Shown here: positions 50,705 to 58,537 of the stretch, piece by piece
Position numbering within the stretch: position 1 is the stretch's first letter
How the letters are laid out: each line of letters opens with the position of its first letter
DNA from: DSBG01 sp049975365
GTDB lineage: Bacteria > Desulfobacterota > Desulfomonilia > UBA1062
Length of the DNA: 64,000 bases
NCBI GenBank assembly: GCA_049975365.1
Contig: JBNGDS010000004.1
Location: 1-64,000, forward strand
Reading direction: 5' to 3'
Made by a program: the position numbers and the translations under genes
The notes under the pieces: generated by a model
Told to the model about the DNA's origin: nothing
The model's input: only the letters and a program-made list of their open reading frames with translations
The model's database searches: none

Positions 50705-51490
50705 CTAGCTGTCCCTTGCAGCCATCTCACGTGCCATGACAGCCGCCCCCAGGGCGCCGATGATCTGAGGGTCAGTCTCCATCTTCCTGAGTTTCACCCC
50801 AAGGGCCTCTTCAAGGGCGCTGAACATGCCGATATTCTTCGCTACCCCGCCGGTCATGGTGATTTCTCTGGAGAGCTCGATCCCCTTGGCAAGGGATGCG
50901 ACCCGGTGCGCCATGGCCCTGTGGAGGCCGTGGATGATGTCGGGGATATCTCTGCCGTTGTTGATGAGGGAGATGATTTCCGTCTCGGCAAACACAACGC
51001 ACTGGTTGGAGATCGTCACGGGATTCCGTGCCTGGAATGAAAGTTCACCCATGTCCTCGAGGCATACACCCAAAGCACTTGCCATGATCTCGAGAAATCT
51101 CCCGGTACCGGATGCACATTTATCGTTGTAGGCATAGCGGATCACGTTCCCGTTCTCATCCAGCCGGATGGCCTTGGCATCCTGCCCTCCGATGTCGATG
51201 ACCATGCGGACCTCCGGGATGAGCCACTGGGCGCCCATCCCGTGGCAGGCGATCTCGGATTCGACTGCAGTGGAAAATGGGATGTGGTTTCTTCCATATC
51301 CGGTTCCGACGCAGGATTTGATCTCGCTCAGCGGTATACCTGCCTGTGCAAGGGCTGCACCCATAACTTCCCGGGCAGATTCTTCCGGCTCGGGGCGGGC
51401 GAGAATGACTTCAGAGGCAACGATGTCTCCGTTTTTCATGATGACGGCCTTGGCACTCAGGGATCCAACATCACATCCTGCAACGTACAT
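50705..51490 (-). CDS. Acyl-CoA dehydratase/reductase activase, copy 2
   Basis: A 261-residue activase of the same family as copies 1 and 3. AGCDVGSLSAKAVIM opens it; cluster cysteines are in NDKCASGTGRF (about 123) and SNQCVVFAE (about 162). VIDIGGQDAK is the phosphate/Mg motif and TGGVAKN is near the C-terminus (copy 1 has GGCAKN). It lies 4 bp before the stop of copy 3 in gene order and directly upstream of the acetyl-CoA-synthase-like gene. Two adjacent, different activases suggest a heterodimer, as for BcrA/BcrD of benzoyl-CoA reductase, although both chains have the short HgdC length. Confidence 0.92.
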   Translation of the reverse strand: MYVAGCDVGSLSAKAVIMKNGDIVASEVILARPEPEESAREVMGAALAQAGIPLSEIKSCVGTGYGRNHIPFSTAVESEIACHGMGAQWLIPEVRMVIDIGGQDAKAIRLDENGNVIRYAYNDKCASGTGRFLEIMASALGVCLEDMGELSFQARNPVTISNQCVVFAETEIISLINNGRDIPDIIHGLHRAMAHRVASLAKGIELSREITMTGGVAKNIGMFSALEEALGVKLRKMETDPQIIGALGAAVMAREMAARDS

Positions 51491-51494
51491 CTGT

Positions 51495-52274
51495 TCACCC
51501 TCCTATCTTCTCACGCGCATACACAGCCGCACCCAGGGCTCCGACGAGCTGCGGATCGATCCTCAGACGCCGCACCTTCACGTCGAGCATCCGCTCGAGG
51601 GCAGCAACGACACCGGCATTCTTTGCCACTCCACCTGTCATGCAGACATCCTTTTCCACACCCACACTGCGGGCCAGGATCGCCACTCTGGCAGCCATGG
51701 CCTGGTTGACGGCGGATGCGATATCGGCCTTGGATCGTTTTTCATTCAGGTGGTGAATGACTTCGGCCTGGGCCCACACCGTGCAGGTCGATGCGAGGGA
51801 GAGCGGGTTTTTTGCCTGGTGTGAAAGCCTTCCCAGTTCATCGAGTTCAAGACCCAGTATATGTGCCATCACCTCGAGAAACCGGCCAGTTCCGGCAGCG
51901 CACTTGTCGTTGGTAAAGAACTTTACCACGCCGCCTTTCGCATCGAGTTTTATTGCCTTGCAGTCCTGTCCGCCGACATCGATGACGGTCCTCGCTGTAG
52001 GCATGAGCCATTGTGCGCCTTTCGCATGACAGGTAATCTCTGAGACAGCCGTGCTCACGAACGGAATCCGTTCCCGTCCATAGCCGGTTCCTACACAGAA
52101 CGTGATCGTGTCCATGGAAAGGCCCGCAGACGAGAGAGCGGCTTCCATCACCTCGCGGGCGGATGCTTCAGGGTTGAACCCAGACCTGATGATCGCCTGG
52201 GACAGAACCCGTTTATTGTTGAGAATGACTGCCTTGGTGGTCAGAGAACCCACGTCACAACCGGCAACAATCAT
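51495..52274 (-). CDS. Acyl-CoA dehydratase/reductase activase, copy 3
   Basis: A 259-residue activase with AGCDVGSLTTKAVIL, NDKCAAGTGRF (about 123), STCTVWAQAE (about 162) and VIDVGGQDCK, where the usual Ala or Val after Asp is Cys. All ATPase and cluster residues needed for electron transfer seem present. It overlaps the small upstream gene by 4 bp, and copy 2 follows 4 bp after its stop, so synthesis of the two activases is closely coupled. Confidence 0.92.
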   Translation of the reverse strand: MIVAGCDVGSLTTKAVILNNKRVLSQAIIRSGFNPEASAREVMEAALSSAGLSMDTITFCVGTGYGRERIPFVSTAVSEITCHAKGAQWLMPTARTVIDVGGQDCKAIKLDAKGGVVKFFTNDKCAAGTGRFLEVMAHILGLELDELGRLSHQAKNPLSLASTCTVWAQAEVIHHLNEKRSKADIASAVNQAMAARVAILARSVGVEKDVCMTGGVAKNAGVVAALERMLDVKVRRLRIDPQLVGALGAAVYAREKIGG

Positions 52275-52504
52275 GCGACTATCCTCCTCAGTTGAAAGAA
52301 TTCGCTCGTTGTGTCTGTCAGGATCACGCTCATCATTAACCTGTCGCGACAGCGCATTAGGTTGCAGATCCCAGGGACCGCGCTGGGCATGATACTCATG
52401 AGGTCGATGCGTTCAGAGACCGGCCGGTCCTGGTTCGGTGCATCATGGATGATGGTTCCAAAGATATTCTCCTCCGGATACCTGAGATCCTGGTTCTCGT
52501 TCAT
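52271..52504 (-). CDS. Small protein of unknown function in the dehydratase operon
   Basis: About 77 residues, not recognised. It is polar at the N-terminus, with a middle segment MSIMPSAVPGICNLMRCRDRLMM containing two cysteines six residues apart, and a C-terminal strand-like SVILTDTTSEFFQLRRIV. AAGGAC precedes the ATG at 52504, its 3' end overlaps the activase start by 4 bp, and it follows the other small gene by 10 bp. This tight packing argues that it is real. It could be an accessory or assembly factor. Confidence 0.6.
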   Translation of the reverse strand: MNENQDLRYPEENIFGTIIHDAPNQDRPVSERIDLMSIMPSAVPGICNLMRCRDRLMMSVILTDTTSEFFQLRRIVA

Positions 52505-52514
52505 CAACGCGTCC

Positions 52515-52757
52515 TTACAGGGTCATACTGATGCGTGCACCCTGCCTGATCCTCTGGATATAGAGCTTCGAGCGCTCTTTCAGCACAACCATGTCCGTCT
52601 TGCGCTCGATGTACTGCAGTGCAGGGATGGCTTCTTCCCTGAACAGGGTCAGGCTGTCGATTGCCCGCTGCCGCTCCACCAGGACCCTGGAGCTGTCCAT
52701 GGCAATGTTCTTCAAGACCTCGATTGCGATCGCTTCCTTCTCATTTTCCGTCTCCAT
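52515..52757 (-). CDS. Small helical protein of unknown function
   Basis: An 80-residue, highly charged, all-helical-looking protein without Cys. The pattern RQRAIDSLTLFREEAIPALQYIE resembles a single HEAT-type helical hairpin, so a protein-contact role is plausible. AGGAGG stands before the ATG. The ribosome site is partly inside the hairpin CCTGAA-N5-TTCAGG just upstream, which may tune translation. It lies 120 bp after the 467-residue dehydratase subunit. Confidence 0.6.
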   Translation of the reverse strand: METENEKEAIAIEVLKNIAMDSSRVLVERQRAIDSLTLFREEAIPALQYIERKTDMVVLKERSKLYIQRIRQGARISMTL

Positions 52758-52876
52758 ACATCCTCCTGAACCTTATTCAGGCAACCCTGACAGACATCCG
52801 GATCTCGGATATCGGTTCCATCTCCTATCAGAGAGAGTGTATTCAGCCCCTATGACACCTGTGCTCGACATCCTTG

Positions 52877-54280
52877 TCATGTGCCGAGCCCCCGCAGGTG
52901 TATGAACTCGCTTATTTTGTCGGTCACAGCTTCCCATGACTGGACACGGTCGTCGAACGCATCTGCATAGAGAATCAGGGTCGGGATTCCGCTGCGCTCG
53001 AGATCCCGGGCATAGGATTTGACCATTCCCCAGGTGTTCCTGCACCCGATGGTCCCAAAATAGGCCACGAAGTCTGCCTTCATGACCCTGGTCATGATGA
53101 GCGTGTCGTCGAGCCACATGTTGGGCGCGTCATACGGGCCCCGGATGGATTTCACCATGGGCATGCGTGACATCTGCATAGCGAGCGAATCGATCATGTC
53201 CTCGAGGGTGTCTCGTTTCATCGTGAACACGGCATCTTCCCGTTCACTGCTGTAGGGTGCCTCGTCTTCCCAGAAGGTGCTCAGGATGCAGCCCAGGTGC
53301 GAGATCTCGTTGCGGTCAAGAAAAGACCACAGCCTCAGGTCCGTGGTGTAGTGATCGATGTAGGAAAAAAACCCCCGGAGGCGTTCTCTCCCTGTGCTCA
53401 TGCCGGAGACCCCTCTGGCGGCGTTCTCTTTGATCCTTTTCAGCATGGACCGGAGCAGATCGGTGAAGTCTTTCGTCCCCCCCATGAGAAAGTTCCCGGA
53501 GTAGAGAAAGAGGTTGAAGATCGGGGGGATGGGGGAGGGGACAAGCCGCTGAAATTCTGTGAATTCATTGATGAGTTCGGTCTGAAGCTCGATCTCGGCA
53601 ACGATCTCCCTGAGCCTGTCGATATCCAGTCTGTTCCCTGTCTGCTCCTCGAGAAAGGATACAAGATTCATGAAATCCTGCCTGTGAAACATGCCGGCCC
53701 GCTCATCGGTTAAAGTCGGGGGGTAGCAGAGCTGGTAGAAGGGGATATCAAGGTACGCGGAGGCGAACGAGTAGGAGTTGGCGTTCGTATCGCAGATGCC
53801 GGGTGAATCGCAGATGATCATGTCAGGTCTGACCCCGAGCCCCGCCAGATATGCGCCGAGGGCACCGCGCTGTGATGAACAGGATGTCTCGGTGAATCCC
53901 ACCTCGCAGCAGTAGTCAAGGTATTCCCCGGTTCCACGCTGGAGTATGAACGTGCCGAACACGGTCATGGGCTCAAGCAGGAGTGGAACGATATCGAAGG
54001 CGTACAGGATCGGTGGAGCGAAGCAGAAGGTTGTCATGGCCACTTTTCTGCCGTTGTCATGGGCAGAGAGGATGGTTTGCAGATAGTTTGCGAGGAGTTT
54101 CATGAGCAGAATACCCGGTTCTCCCTGGCGAATGATGGCATCAAGGGCATCACGGAAATGGGGGATGAGACTGAGCAGCGTCTCATACTCCTTGGATGAA
54201 CCGTCGTAGGTAACAGAGGCGTTCTCGATGATGCTCCAGATGTTCCAGTCGTAATTGTACTCTCTGGTTTCCCGTTTCAT
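52877..54280 (-). CDS. 2-hydroxyacyl-CoA dehydratase/benzoyl-CoA reductase family subunit (HgdA/BcrB-like)
   Basis: A 467-residue HGD-D family protein, the normal length for the larger subunit. Recognisable parts are FCFAPPILYAFDIVPLLLEP (about 85-104, the substrate-side helix after a Cys), FTETSCSSQRG (Cys about 134), a CDSPGICDTNANSYS segment (about 157-171) and the C-terminal TIGCRNTWGM (Cys about 418). Several of these cysteines could hold the catalytic [4Fe-4S] or double-cubane cluster. It pairs with the 377-residue subunit encoded 17 bp upstream. This second pair is only distantly like the pair at 46501-49171. Confidence 0.88.
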   Translation of the reverse strand: MKRETREYNYDWNIWSIIENASVTYDGSSKEYETLLSLIPHFRDALDAIIRQGEPGILLMKLLANYLQTILSAHDNGRKVAMTTFCFAPPILYAFDIVPLLLEPMTVFGTFILQRGTGEYLDYCCEVGFTETSCSSQRGALGAYLAGLGVRPDMIICDSPGICDTNANSYSFASAYLDIPFYQLCYPPTLTDERAGMFHRQDFMNLVSFLEEQTGNRLDIDRLREIVAEIELQTELINEFTEFQRLVPSPIPPIFNLFLYSGNFLMGGTKDFTDLLRSMLKRIKENAARGVSGMSTGRERLRGFFSYIDHYTTDLRLWSFLDRNEISHLGCILSTFWEDEAPYSSEREDAVFTMKRDTLEDMIDSLAMQMSRMPMVKSIRGPYDAPNMWLDDTLIMTRVMKADFVAYFGTIGCRNTWGMVKSYARDLERSGIPTLILYADAFDDRVQSWEAVTDKISEFIHLRGLGT

Positions 54281-54297
54281 GCGTCAATCCTTATCTT

Positions 54298-55431
54298 TTA
54301 TGCAATCCTCTCCATGAAGGCATCCACGCGCATCTTAACCCTGCCTGTCTCAACCAGGGGACCGTATTCCCGTTCCATCCGCATACAAGGGATCCCGGCA
54401 GCCTCGAGGTCACGCTCGAAGATGCCGTTTTCCGAACCGTGGAGATCGCAGAAGCGTATGTTCTGCAGGATGACCCCGTCGATGCGGACCTCCTCTATCC
54501 GTTCCATGATGTAGGAGAGCCTGTCTCTGTAGCAGCCGAACATCCTGGGACATGACTTGTGGCTGAGGTAGCGCTTCGCGAGGGCAAAGACAGGGTCTTC
54601 CTTCTCGTCAACGAGGTCCCGGTAGGACCGCGACCCGAAGCACATGGTGTCTGCCACCACGATGCCGCCGGATTCCTCGATCAGGCGGACAAATTCCAGG
54701 TCGTCGTTTGTGCTGCCCACGATCATGAGCCGTTTCCTGCCATCGAGAACAGAGGGGGCCTCTTTGAGTTCAGAGATGACATTCTTAAGCAGGTCTGTAT
54801 AGCGCTCCCTCGGCAGTGCAAACCCTGCGAGAATGACAGCCGTGGTATCCTCGCCGGTTATGGCAGGGGTATCAGATGCCCTCATCTCGTCGAGCTCGAT
54901 GAGGAGTCTCCTTCCTTCGTTGTACAGTTTGATGGATTCTTTGAGTGCCTTCTTGGTGATCTTCACACCAAAGTGCTCCTCGATGCTCTTGATGAAGAGC
55001 TTCAGTTCGTCCACGAACCATGCAATGCTGTAGTCGGTCACCTTGTGTGGTACACCCATGTAGTGAAAGTATGAGGGCAGGACTCCGGGGTAGTCGTCTC
55101 CTGCCTTTCTCCAGCATTCGTCGAGCCTGCGCATGGAATCGCACCCGTTCATGATGATCGCCCCGTCGAGGAAGGTGTACGCACCTTGTCCGGCAAGCTG
55201 CAGGATGCACTTGGGAAAACTGCAGATAACCGGACCAAAGTAGGTGTCACCGATGGACAGAGAGGTTGTCCCGATTCCGCGCATCCTGAAGGGCAGCATG
55301 CCTGCTGCGTGGATGATCTCTTCAGGCATATACGTGCACGGGTAGCCTATGACCCTTTTCCCGGCATCCTTCCATTGGGTGACGTACTGGTTTGATATGC
55401 TCCGGGCGATGTCTTTGAGTTCGTTGATCAT
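54298..55431 (-). CDS. 2-hydroxyacyl-CoA dehydratase/benzoyl-CoA reductase family subunit (HgdB/BcrC-like)
   Basis: A 377-residue subunit with the classical layout: GYPCTYMPEEIIHAAGMLPFR (about 29-49, in pieces), VICSFPKC (about 69-76), NGCDSMRRL (about 95-103), VADTMCFGSR and IRFCDLHGSEN (about 325-335), ending in EREYGPLVETGR. The cysteines in the second, third and last segments are the likely cluster ligands. It is the first of the two subunit pairs in the operon. Its ATG overlaps the stop of the helical protein at 55428 by 4 bp, tying the two unknown and known functions together. Confidence 0.92.
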   Translation of the reverse strand: MINELKDIARSISNQYVTQWKDAGKRVIGYPCTYMPEEIIHAAGMLPFRMRGIGTTSLSIGDTYFGPVICSFPKCILQLAGQGAYTFLDGAIIMNGCDSMRRLDECWRKAGDDYPGVLPSYFHYMGVPHKVTDYSIAWFVDELKLFIKSIEEHFGVKITKKALKESIKLYNEGRRLLIELDEMRASDTPAITGEDTTAVILAGFALPRERYTDLLKNVISELKEAPSVLDGRKRLMIVGSTNDDLEFVRLIEESGGIVVADTMCFGSRSYRDLVDEKEDPVFALAKRYLSHKSCPRMFGCYRDRLSYIMERIEEVRIDGVILQNIRFCDLHGSENGIFERDLEAAGIPCMRMEREYGPLVETGRVKMRVDAFMERIA

Positions 55432-56714
55432 CTCTCACCCCCGGCGGCGAGCAGCACCTCTCTCAGACGCTGCAGTGCCTGGTCGTGTTCTTCATCTGCC
55501 ATCCCTTCCCCGGGGCTCAGCACATCGGTGAGTCCTCGGACCAGAGAGGGCATCACTGCTTCGAGAACAGGACGGGCTGCATCGATAATTTCTGGAACGA
55601 ACCACCGGGCAGTCTCCTTGACCTGATCCGGATCAACACAGTCAGCGATGCTGTTCACGATGGTGGTGAGCATCTCGGGTCTGGTGTCATGAAGCGTGTT
55701 GACAAGGCGGAGAAACCCATTGATCACCTCGGCTATCTCGAAGGTGTCCAGGTCGGACAGGCCGTGTGCGAGAGCCTCTGCAAGAGCATTTCCGTCCACT
55801 TCCTCGAAGAGACGAACCTTTCGGGAAAGACCCCTGATTGCAGGTGTTTTCACAGACCCGTAAGCAGACACGAGCTCGATGAGGATTCCCGGGTTCTCCG
55901 ACAGAGAGTCTGCCAGCGCATGGACCATGGCCTCCTTGTCTTCGGAAAGGGCGATACGGGCCTTCTTCAAAAGGACAGGATCGATATTCGGGAGTGCATC
56001 CTGGAACTGCTGGGTGAGGTACAGCTGGAACAGTGGTTTTCCTGCCTTTGCCAGGAGGTAGTTTCCTGTATGGAGTCTCCTGATGAGTTCACTCATCGAA
56101 TTGACCAGGGTGGCTGCCTCACGGGCATCGATCCCTTTCAGCAGCGAGAGGGTGAGGTCTGCGAGCAGGTCTGGGCCCACCTTCTGTTCAATGGGGCGCA
56201 GGAGTTCTCGTACAGACCTGATGCCGGTATTGACAAGGGCGAGGAGCGTTGCCAGGATGCTCCCGACCTTGGCAGGGTATCTCCACAGGTGCTCGTTGAA
56301 GATCTCTACTGTCTTGAGGAAACACCCTTGTGACGATTCAGCAACCTCCCTGATCTCGCCGAAATCAGTGTTCTTCAGGAAGTCTTCGATAGCTTGTGAA
56401 CGGCCGGCGGCATGGTACACCGGGTTGGATGCGTGCTCTGCGTTCACCTTTCGCGCCCACGAGGTGAGCAGACTGCCTACAGGCCCTGATATTCCCCTTC
56501 CAGAAACCCCTCCCGGATGGATTAACACCCGTGAGACGATCCGTTGCGCACCGGAGGCGATCCGCTCCCTGGTTCTCCTTCCTGAAGCCCAGCCCCTGAT
56601 CAGTTCTCCGGCAATGGAAGAGAGGAAGTATCTGGTGCCCGGAGACCGTACGATGTCTGCAACGATCTTTGCCGAAGCTTCAGCGGGTGGCCCGAGATGT
56701 TCAGTGGTGTCCAT
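55428..56714 (-). CDS. Helical-repeat protein C of unknown function
   Basis: A 428-residue, all-helical-looking protein. It contains at least two copies of a motif of the form P-x-L-L-x-x-(L/I)-x-x-S-(I/L)-x-x-x-(I/V)-D: PDLLADLTLSLLKGID (about 180-195) and PEMLTTIVNSIADCVD (about 346-361). Other segments such as NPGILIELVSAYG are also reminiscent. The same motif occurs in the two smaller proteins encoded upstream (58094-58525 and 57411-58097). No signal peptide or membrane helix is seen. It overlaps the TetR gene by 14 bp and the dehydratase subunit by 4 bp. A scaffold or chaperone for the enzyme complex is a guess. Confidence 0.65.
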   Translation of the reverse strand: MDTTEHLGPPAEASAKIVADIVRSPGTRYFLSSIAGELIRGWASGRRTRERIASGAQRIVSRVLIHPGGVSGRGISGPVGSLLTSWARKVNAEHASNPVYHAAGRSQAIEDFLKNTDFGEIREVAESSQGCFLKTVEIFNEHLWRYPAKVGSILATLLALVNTGIRSVRELLRPIEQKVGPDLLADLTLSLLKGIDAREAATLVNSMSELIRRLHTGNYLLAKAGKPLFQLYLTQQFQDALPNIDPVLLKKARIALSEDKEAMVHALADSLSENPGILIELVSAYGSVKTPAIRGLSRKVRLFEEVDGNALAEALAHGLSDLDTFEIAEVINGFLRLVNTLHDTRPEMLTTIVNSIADCVDPDQVKETARWFVPEIIDAARPVLEAVMPSLVRGLTDVLSPGEGMADEEHDQALQRLREVLLAAGGER

Positions 56715-57384
56715 GAATGGAGTCCTCCGTTTTTGTATGTATCTGTTTCTGAAGCGCTTTCATTCCCGCTTCGGTCAGGTATGATTCGAACATGGTCATA
56801 CTCCCGTCAGTGAGTGTACTGATCGCATCCTCCCTGGTGAATTGTTCTTCCATGAGGTAGCTGTGTCCCAGGTGCATGGCCATGCCCACTACCGCATAGG
56901 CAAGGGTATGGGGATTCACTCCCTCGATGATGCCGATATCCAGCCACGTCTGGATATCGTTGGCCAGATCCCGGGCAATATCGCTGTAATGACGCCACAC
57001 ATTGTTGTCCAGTTCCTCGTCGACCCCGAAACTGCCCCTCAGGAGGATGAGAAACTGCTGGCGGTGGCCATCGATGTAATCGAAGTAGGCGGTAAATGTC
57101 TCGATGAGTTTGGCGTAGCGGTCGTCCCTGTCCCAGATATTCACGGGCTCTCTGAGTTTCCTGATCCGATCCCTGAAGTCTTCGAAGTTCTGCCTGGTTA
57201 TCTGGGCAAAGAGTTCACGTTTGTCCTGGAAGTAGTTGTAGAATGTCCCTGCAGACATCCCCACCTTCTTGACAATGTCCATGACTTGAGTGTTGTGGTA
57301 GCCACGCTGGCTGAAGAGTTCCTCGGCAGCCTCTATGATCACCTCTTTGGTAAAGGTCCGTTTCTTGTCGGCCAGGGTTGGCAT
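56701..57384 (-). CDS. TetR family regulator, operon-internal copy
   Basis: About 227 residues. The N-terminal helix-turn-helix (about 8-58) contains RGYHNTQVMDIVKKVGMSAG and FYNYFQDKREL. The C-terminal ligand domain ends in MTMFESYLTEAGMKAL. The recognition region is almost identical to that of the TetR at 61438, so both should bind the same DNA. The ATG at 57384 is preceded by AAAGGAA; an earlier in-frame start would overlap the upstream gene by 106 bp. TetR proteins beside acyl-CoA dehydrogenases usually respond to an acyl-CoA, which is the likely effector here. Confidence 0.92.
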   Translation of the reverse strand: MPTLADKKRTFTKEVIIEAAEELFSQRGYHNTQVMDIVKKVGMSAGTFYNYFQDKRELFAQITRQNFEDFRDRIRKLREPVNIWDRDDRYAKLIETFTAYFDYIDGHRQQFLILLRGSFGVDEELDNNVWRHYSDIARDLANDIQTWLDIGIIEGVNPHTLAYAVVGMAMHLGHSYLMEEQFTREDAISTLTDGSMTMFESYLTEAGMKALQKQIHTKTEDSIHGHH

Positions 57385-57410
57385 GTCTGGTTCCTTTCTG
57401 TTCGCGGATT

Positions 57411-58097
57411 TCACGAACACTCCCAGCGGCGTATGTCCACGTGGTGTGTCTCTTTCCCAAATCGCCTTCGGATTCTCCTGCGCACGAGTTCCAGCACCCA
57501 TGATCCGAACTTCCACTTCTGGTCCAGGAGCCCATCGGCAAGGGTGTGGGTTGCCGTTCCGATCTCGTGCCGGTCGAGACCTGCGAGCAGGTCTGAGAGA
57601 AACGTGCGGACGATGCCGGGCTCAGCGGTTTCGAGGGCATTGATTACCCTGGCCATGGAGTTGATGCCCTGGCTGAGGGACACAGGGCCTGTTTTCGTAA
57701 TGGATGCTCTCATACTCTCCCGCTGAACGGTAGATGATGTCCACAGGCCCCCCAGCAGTTCCGACCACGTGTGCGAGCAGGCTTTCAGCCTCTCTGTGTC
57801 GATCTCGGAAGCGATGCTCAGAATGAAATGGCTCAGGAGTTCGGGTGGAAACTTCTCCTTGAGCTGTTCCCCCATCTCTGCACACGCATCCACCAGGGTA
57901 TTGACCAGAGAGGGAAGGGCGCTGACCAGGGAGAGAAAGACCTCAGGGTCCTGCCACATGATGCTCCTCACCAATGAACTTCCCGAAGAGGACGTGGCCA
58001 TTTTCAGACATGATCTGAGCTGATCCTTGCAGACCGGTGTCCTGAGAACCTCTGTGAGAATACCGGGATCGATTTTTTTGCTCTGAGTGCTCGTCAT
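57411..58097 (-). CDS. Helical-repeat protein B of unknown function
   Basis: A 228-residue helical protein related to its upstream neighbour. SIMWQDPEVFLSLVSALPSLVN (residues about 45-66) parallels LLWQDPEVILGLVGALPALAN of protein A. PPELLSHFILSIASEID (about 84-100) and PGIVRTFLSDLLAGLD (about 159-174) are two copies of the shared motif. The C-terminus is basic (RRRIRRRFGKE). No catalytic residues or cofactor motifs are apparent. It overlaps protein A by 4 bp and precedes the TetR gene by 26 bp. Confidence 0.65.
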   Translation of the reverse strand: MTSTQSKKIDPGILTEVLRTPVCKDQLRSCLKMATSSSGSSLVRSIMWQDPEVFLSLVSALPSLVNTLVDACAEMGEQLKEKFPPELLSHFILSIASEIDTERLKACSHTWSELLGGLWTSSTVQRESMRASITKTGPVSLSQGINSMARVINALETAEPGIVRTFLSDLLAGLDRHEIGTATHTLADGLLDQKWKFGSWVLELVRRRIRRRFGKETHHVDIRRWECS

Positions 58098-58525
58098 GAC
58101 GTCACCTCCCTGGGAGATTTCCCGGGCCCCTCAAGGGATTGGAATTTCTGTGCGACGATCGGGGATATCTGTTCGATGAGTGTTCGGCTCGAGCTCACGG
58201 CCCGGGCAAGGGTTTCGTGATCGATCTCATCGAGGAGGGATTCGATGAACCCGTTCAGGAGCACGGGAGAGTATTTCTCTGTGACCTGCCTGACAAGCTC
58301 GTCGAGTGCGCAGATCACGATGTTTGCCAGAGCGGGGAGTGCACCCACAAGCCCGAGGATCACCTCGGGATCCTGCCAGAGCAGGGTTTTCACGAACTCC
58401 GGGCTGGCCTGGGGGTCGAGGTTTTTCAGGAACGCCCTCAGGTTGTCCTTGAAACCGGGCTTTTTCAGCAGTTCTTCAAGAATACGAGTGCCTGCATCGA
58501 CAATGCCTCGTTCCTGGGTATGCAT
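58094..58525 (-). CDS. Helical-repeat protein A of unknown function
   Basis: A 143-residue helical protein, the simplest member of the local family: an N-terminal helix (EELLKKPGFKDNLRAFLKNL), then WQDPEVILGLVGALPALAN (about 50-68) and SPVLLNGFIESLLDEID (about 85-101). It lies 12 bp after the acyl-CoA dehydrogenase stop and overlaps protein B by 4 bp. Its repeated association with the dehydrogenases and the dehydratase subunits suggests a structural or targeting role for that enzyme set. Confidence 0.65.
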   Translation of the reverse strand: MHTQERGIVDAGTRILEELLKKPGFKDNLRAFLKNLDPQASPEFVKTLLWQDPEVILGLVGALPALANIVICALDELVRQVTEKYSPVLLNGFIESLLDEIDHETLARAVSSSRTLIEQISPIVAQKFQSLEGPGKSPREVTS

Positions 58526-58537
58526 GATCTGTACTCC

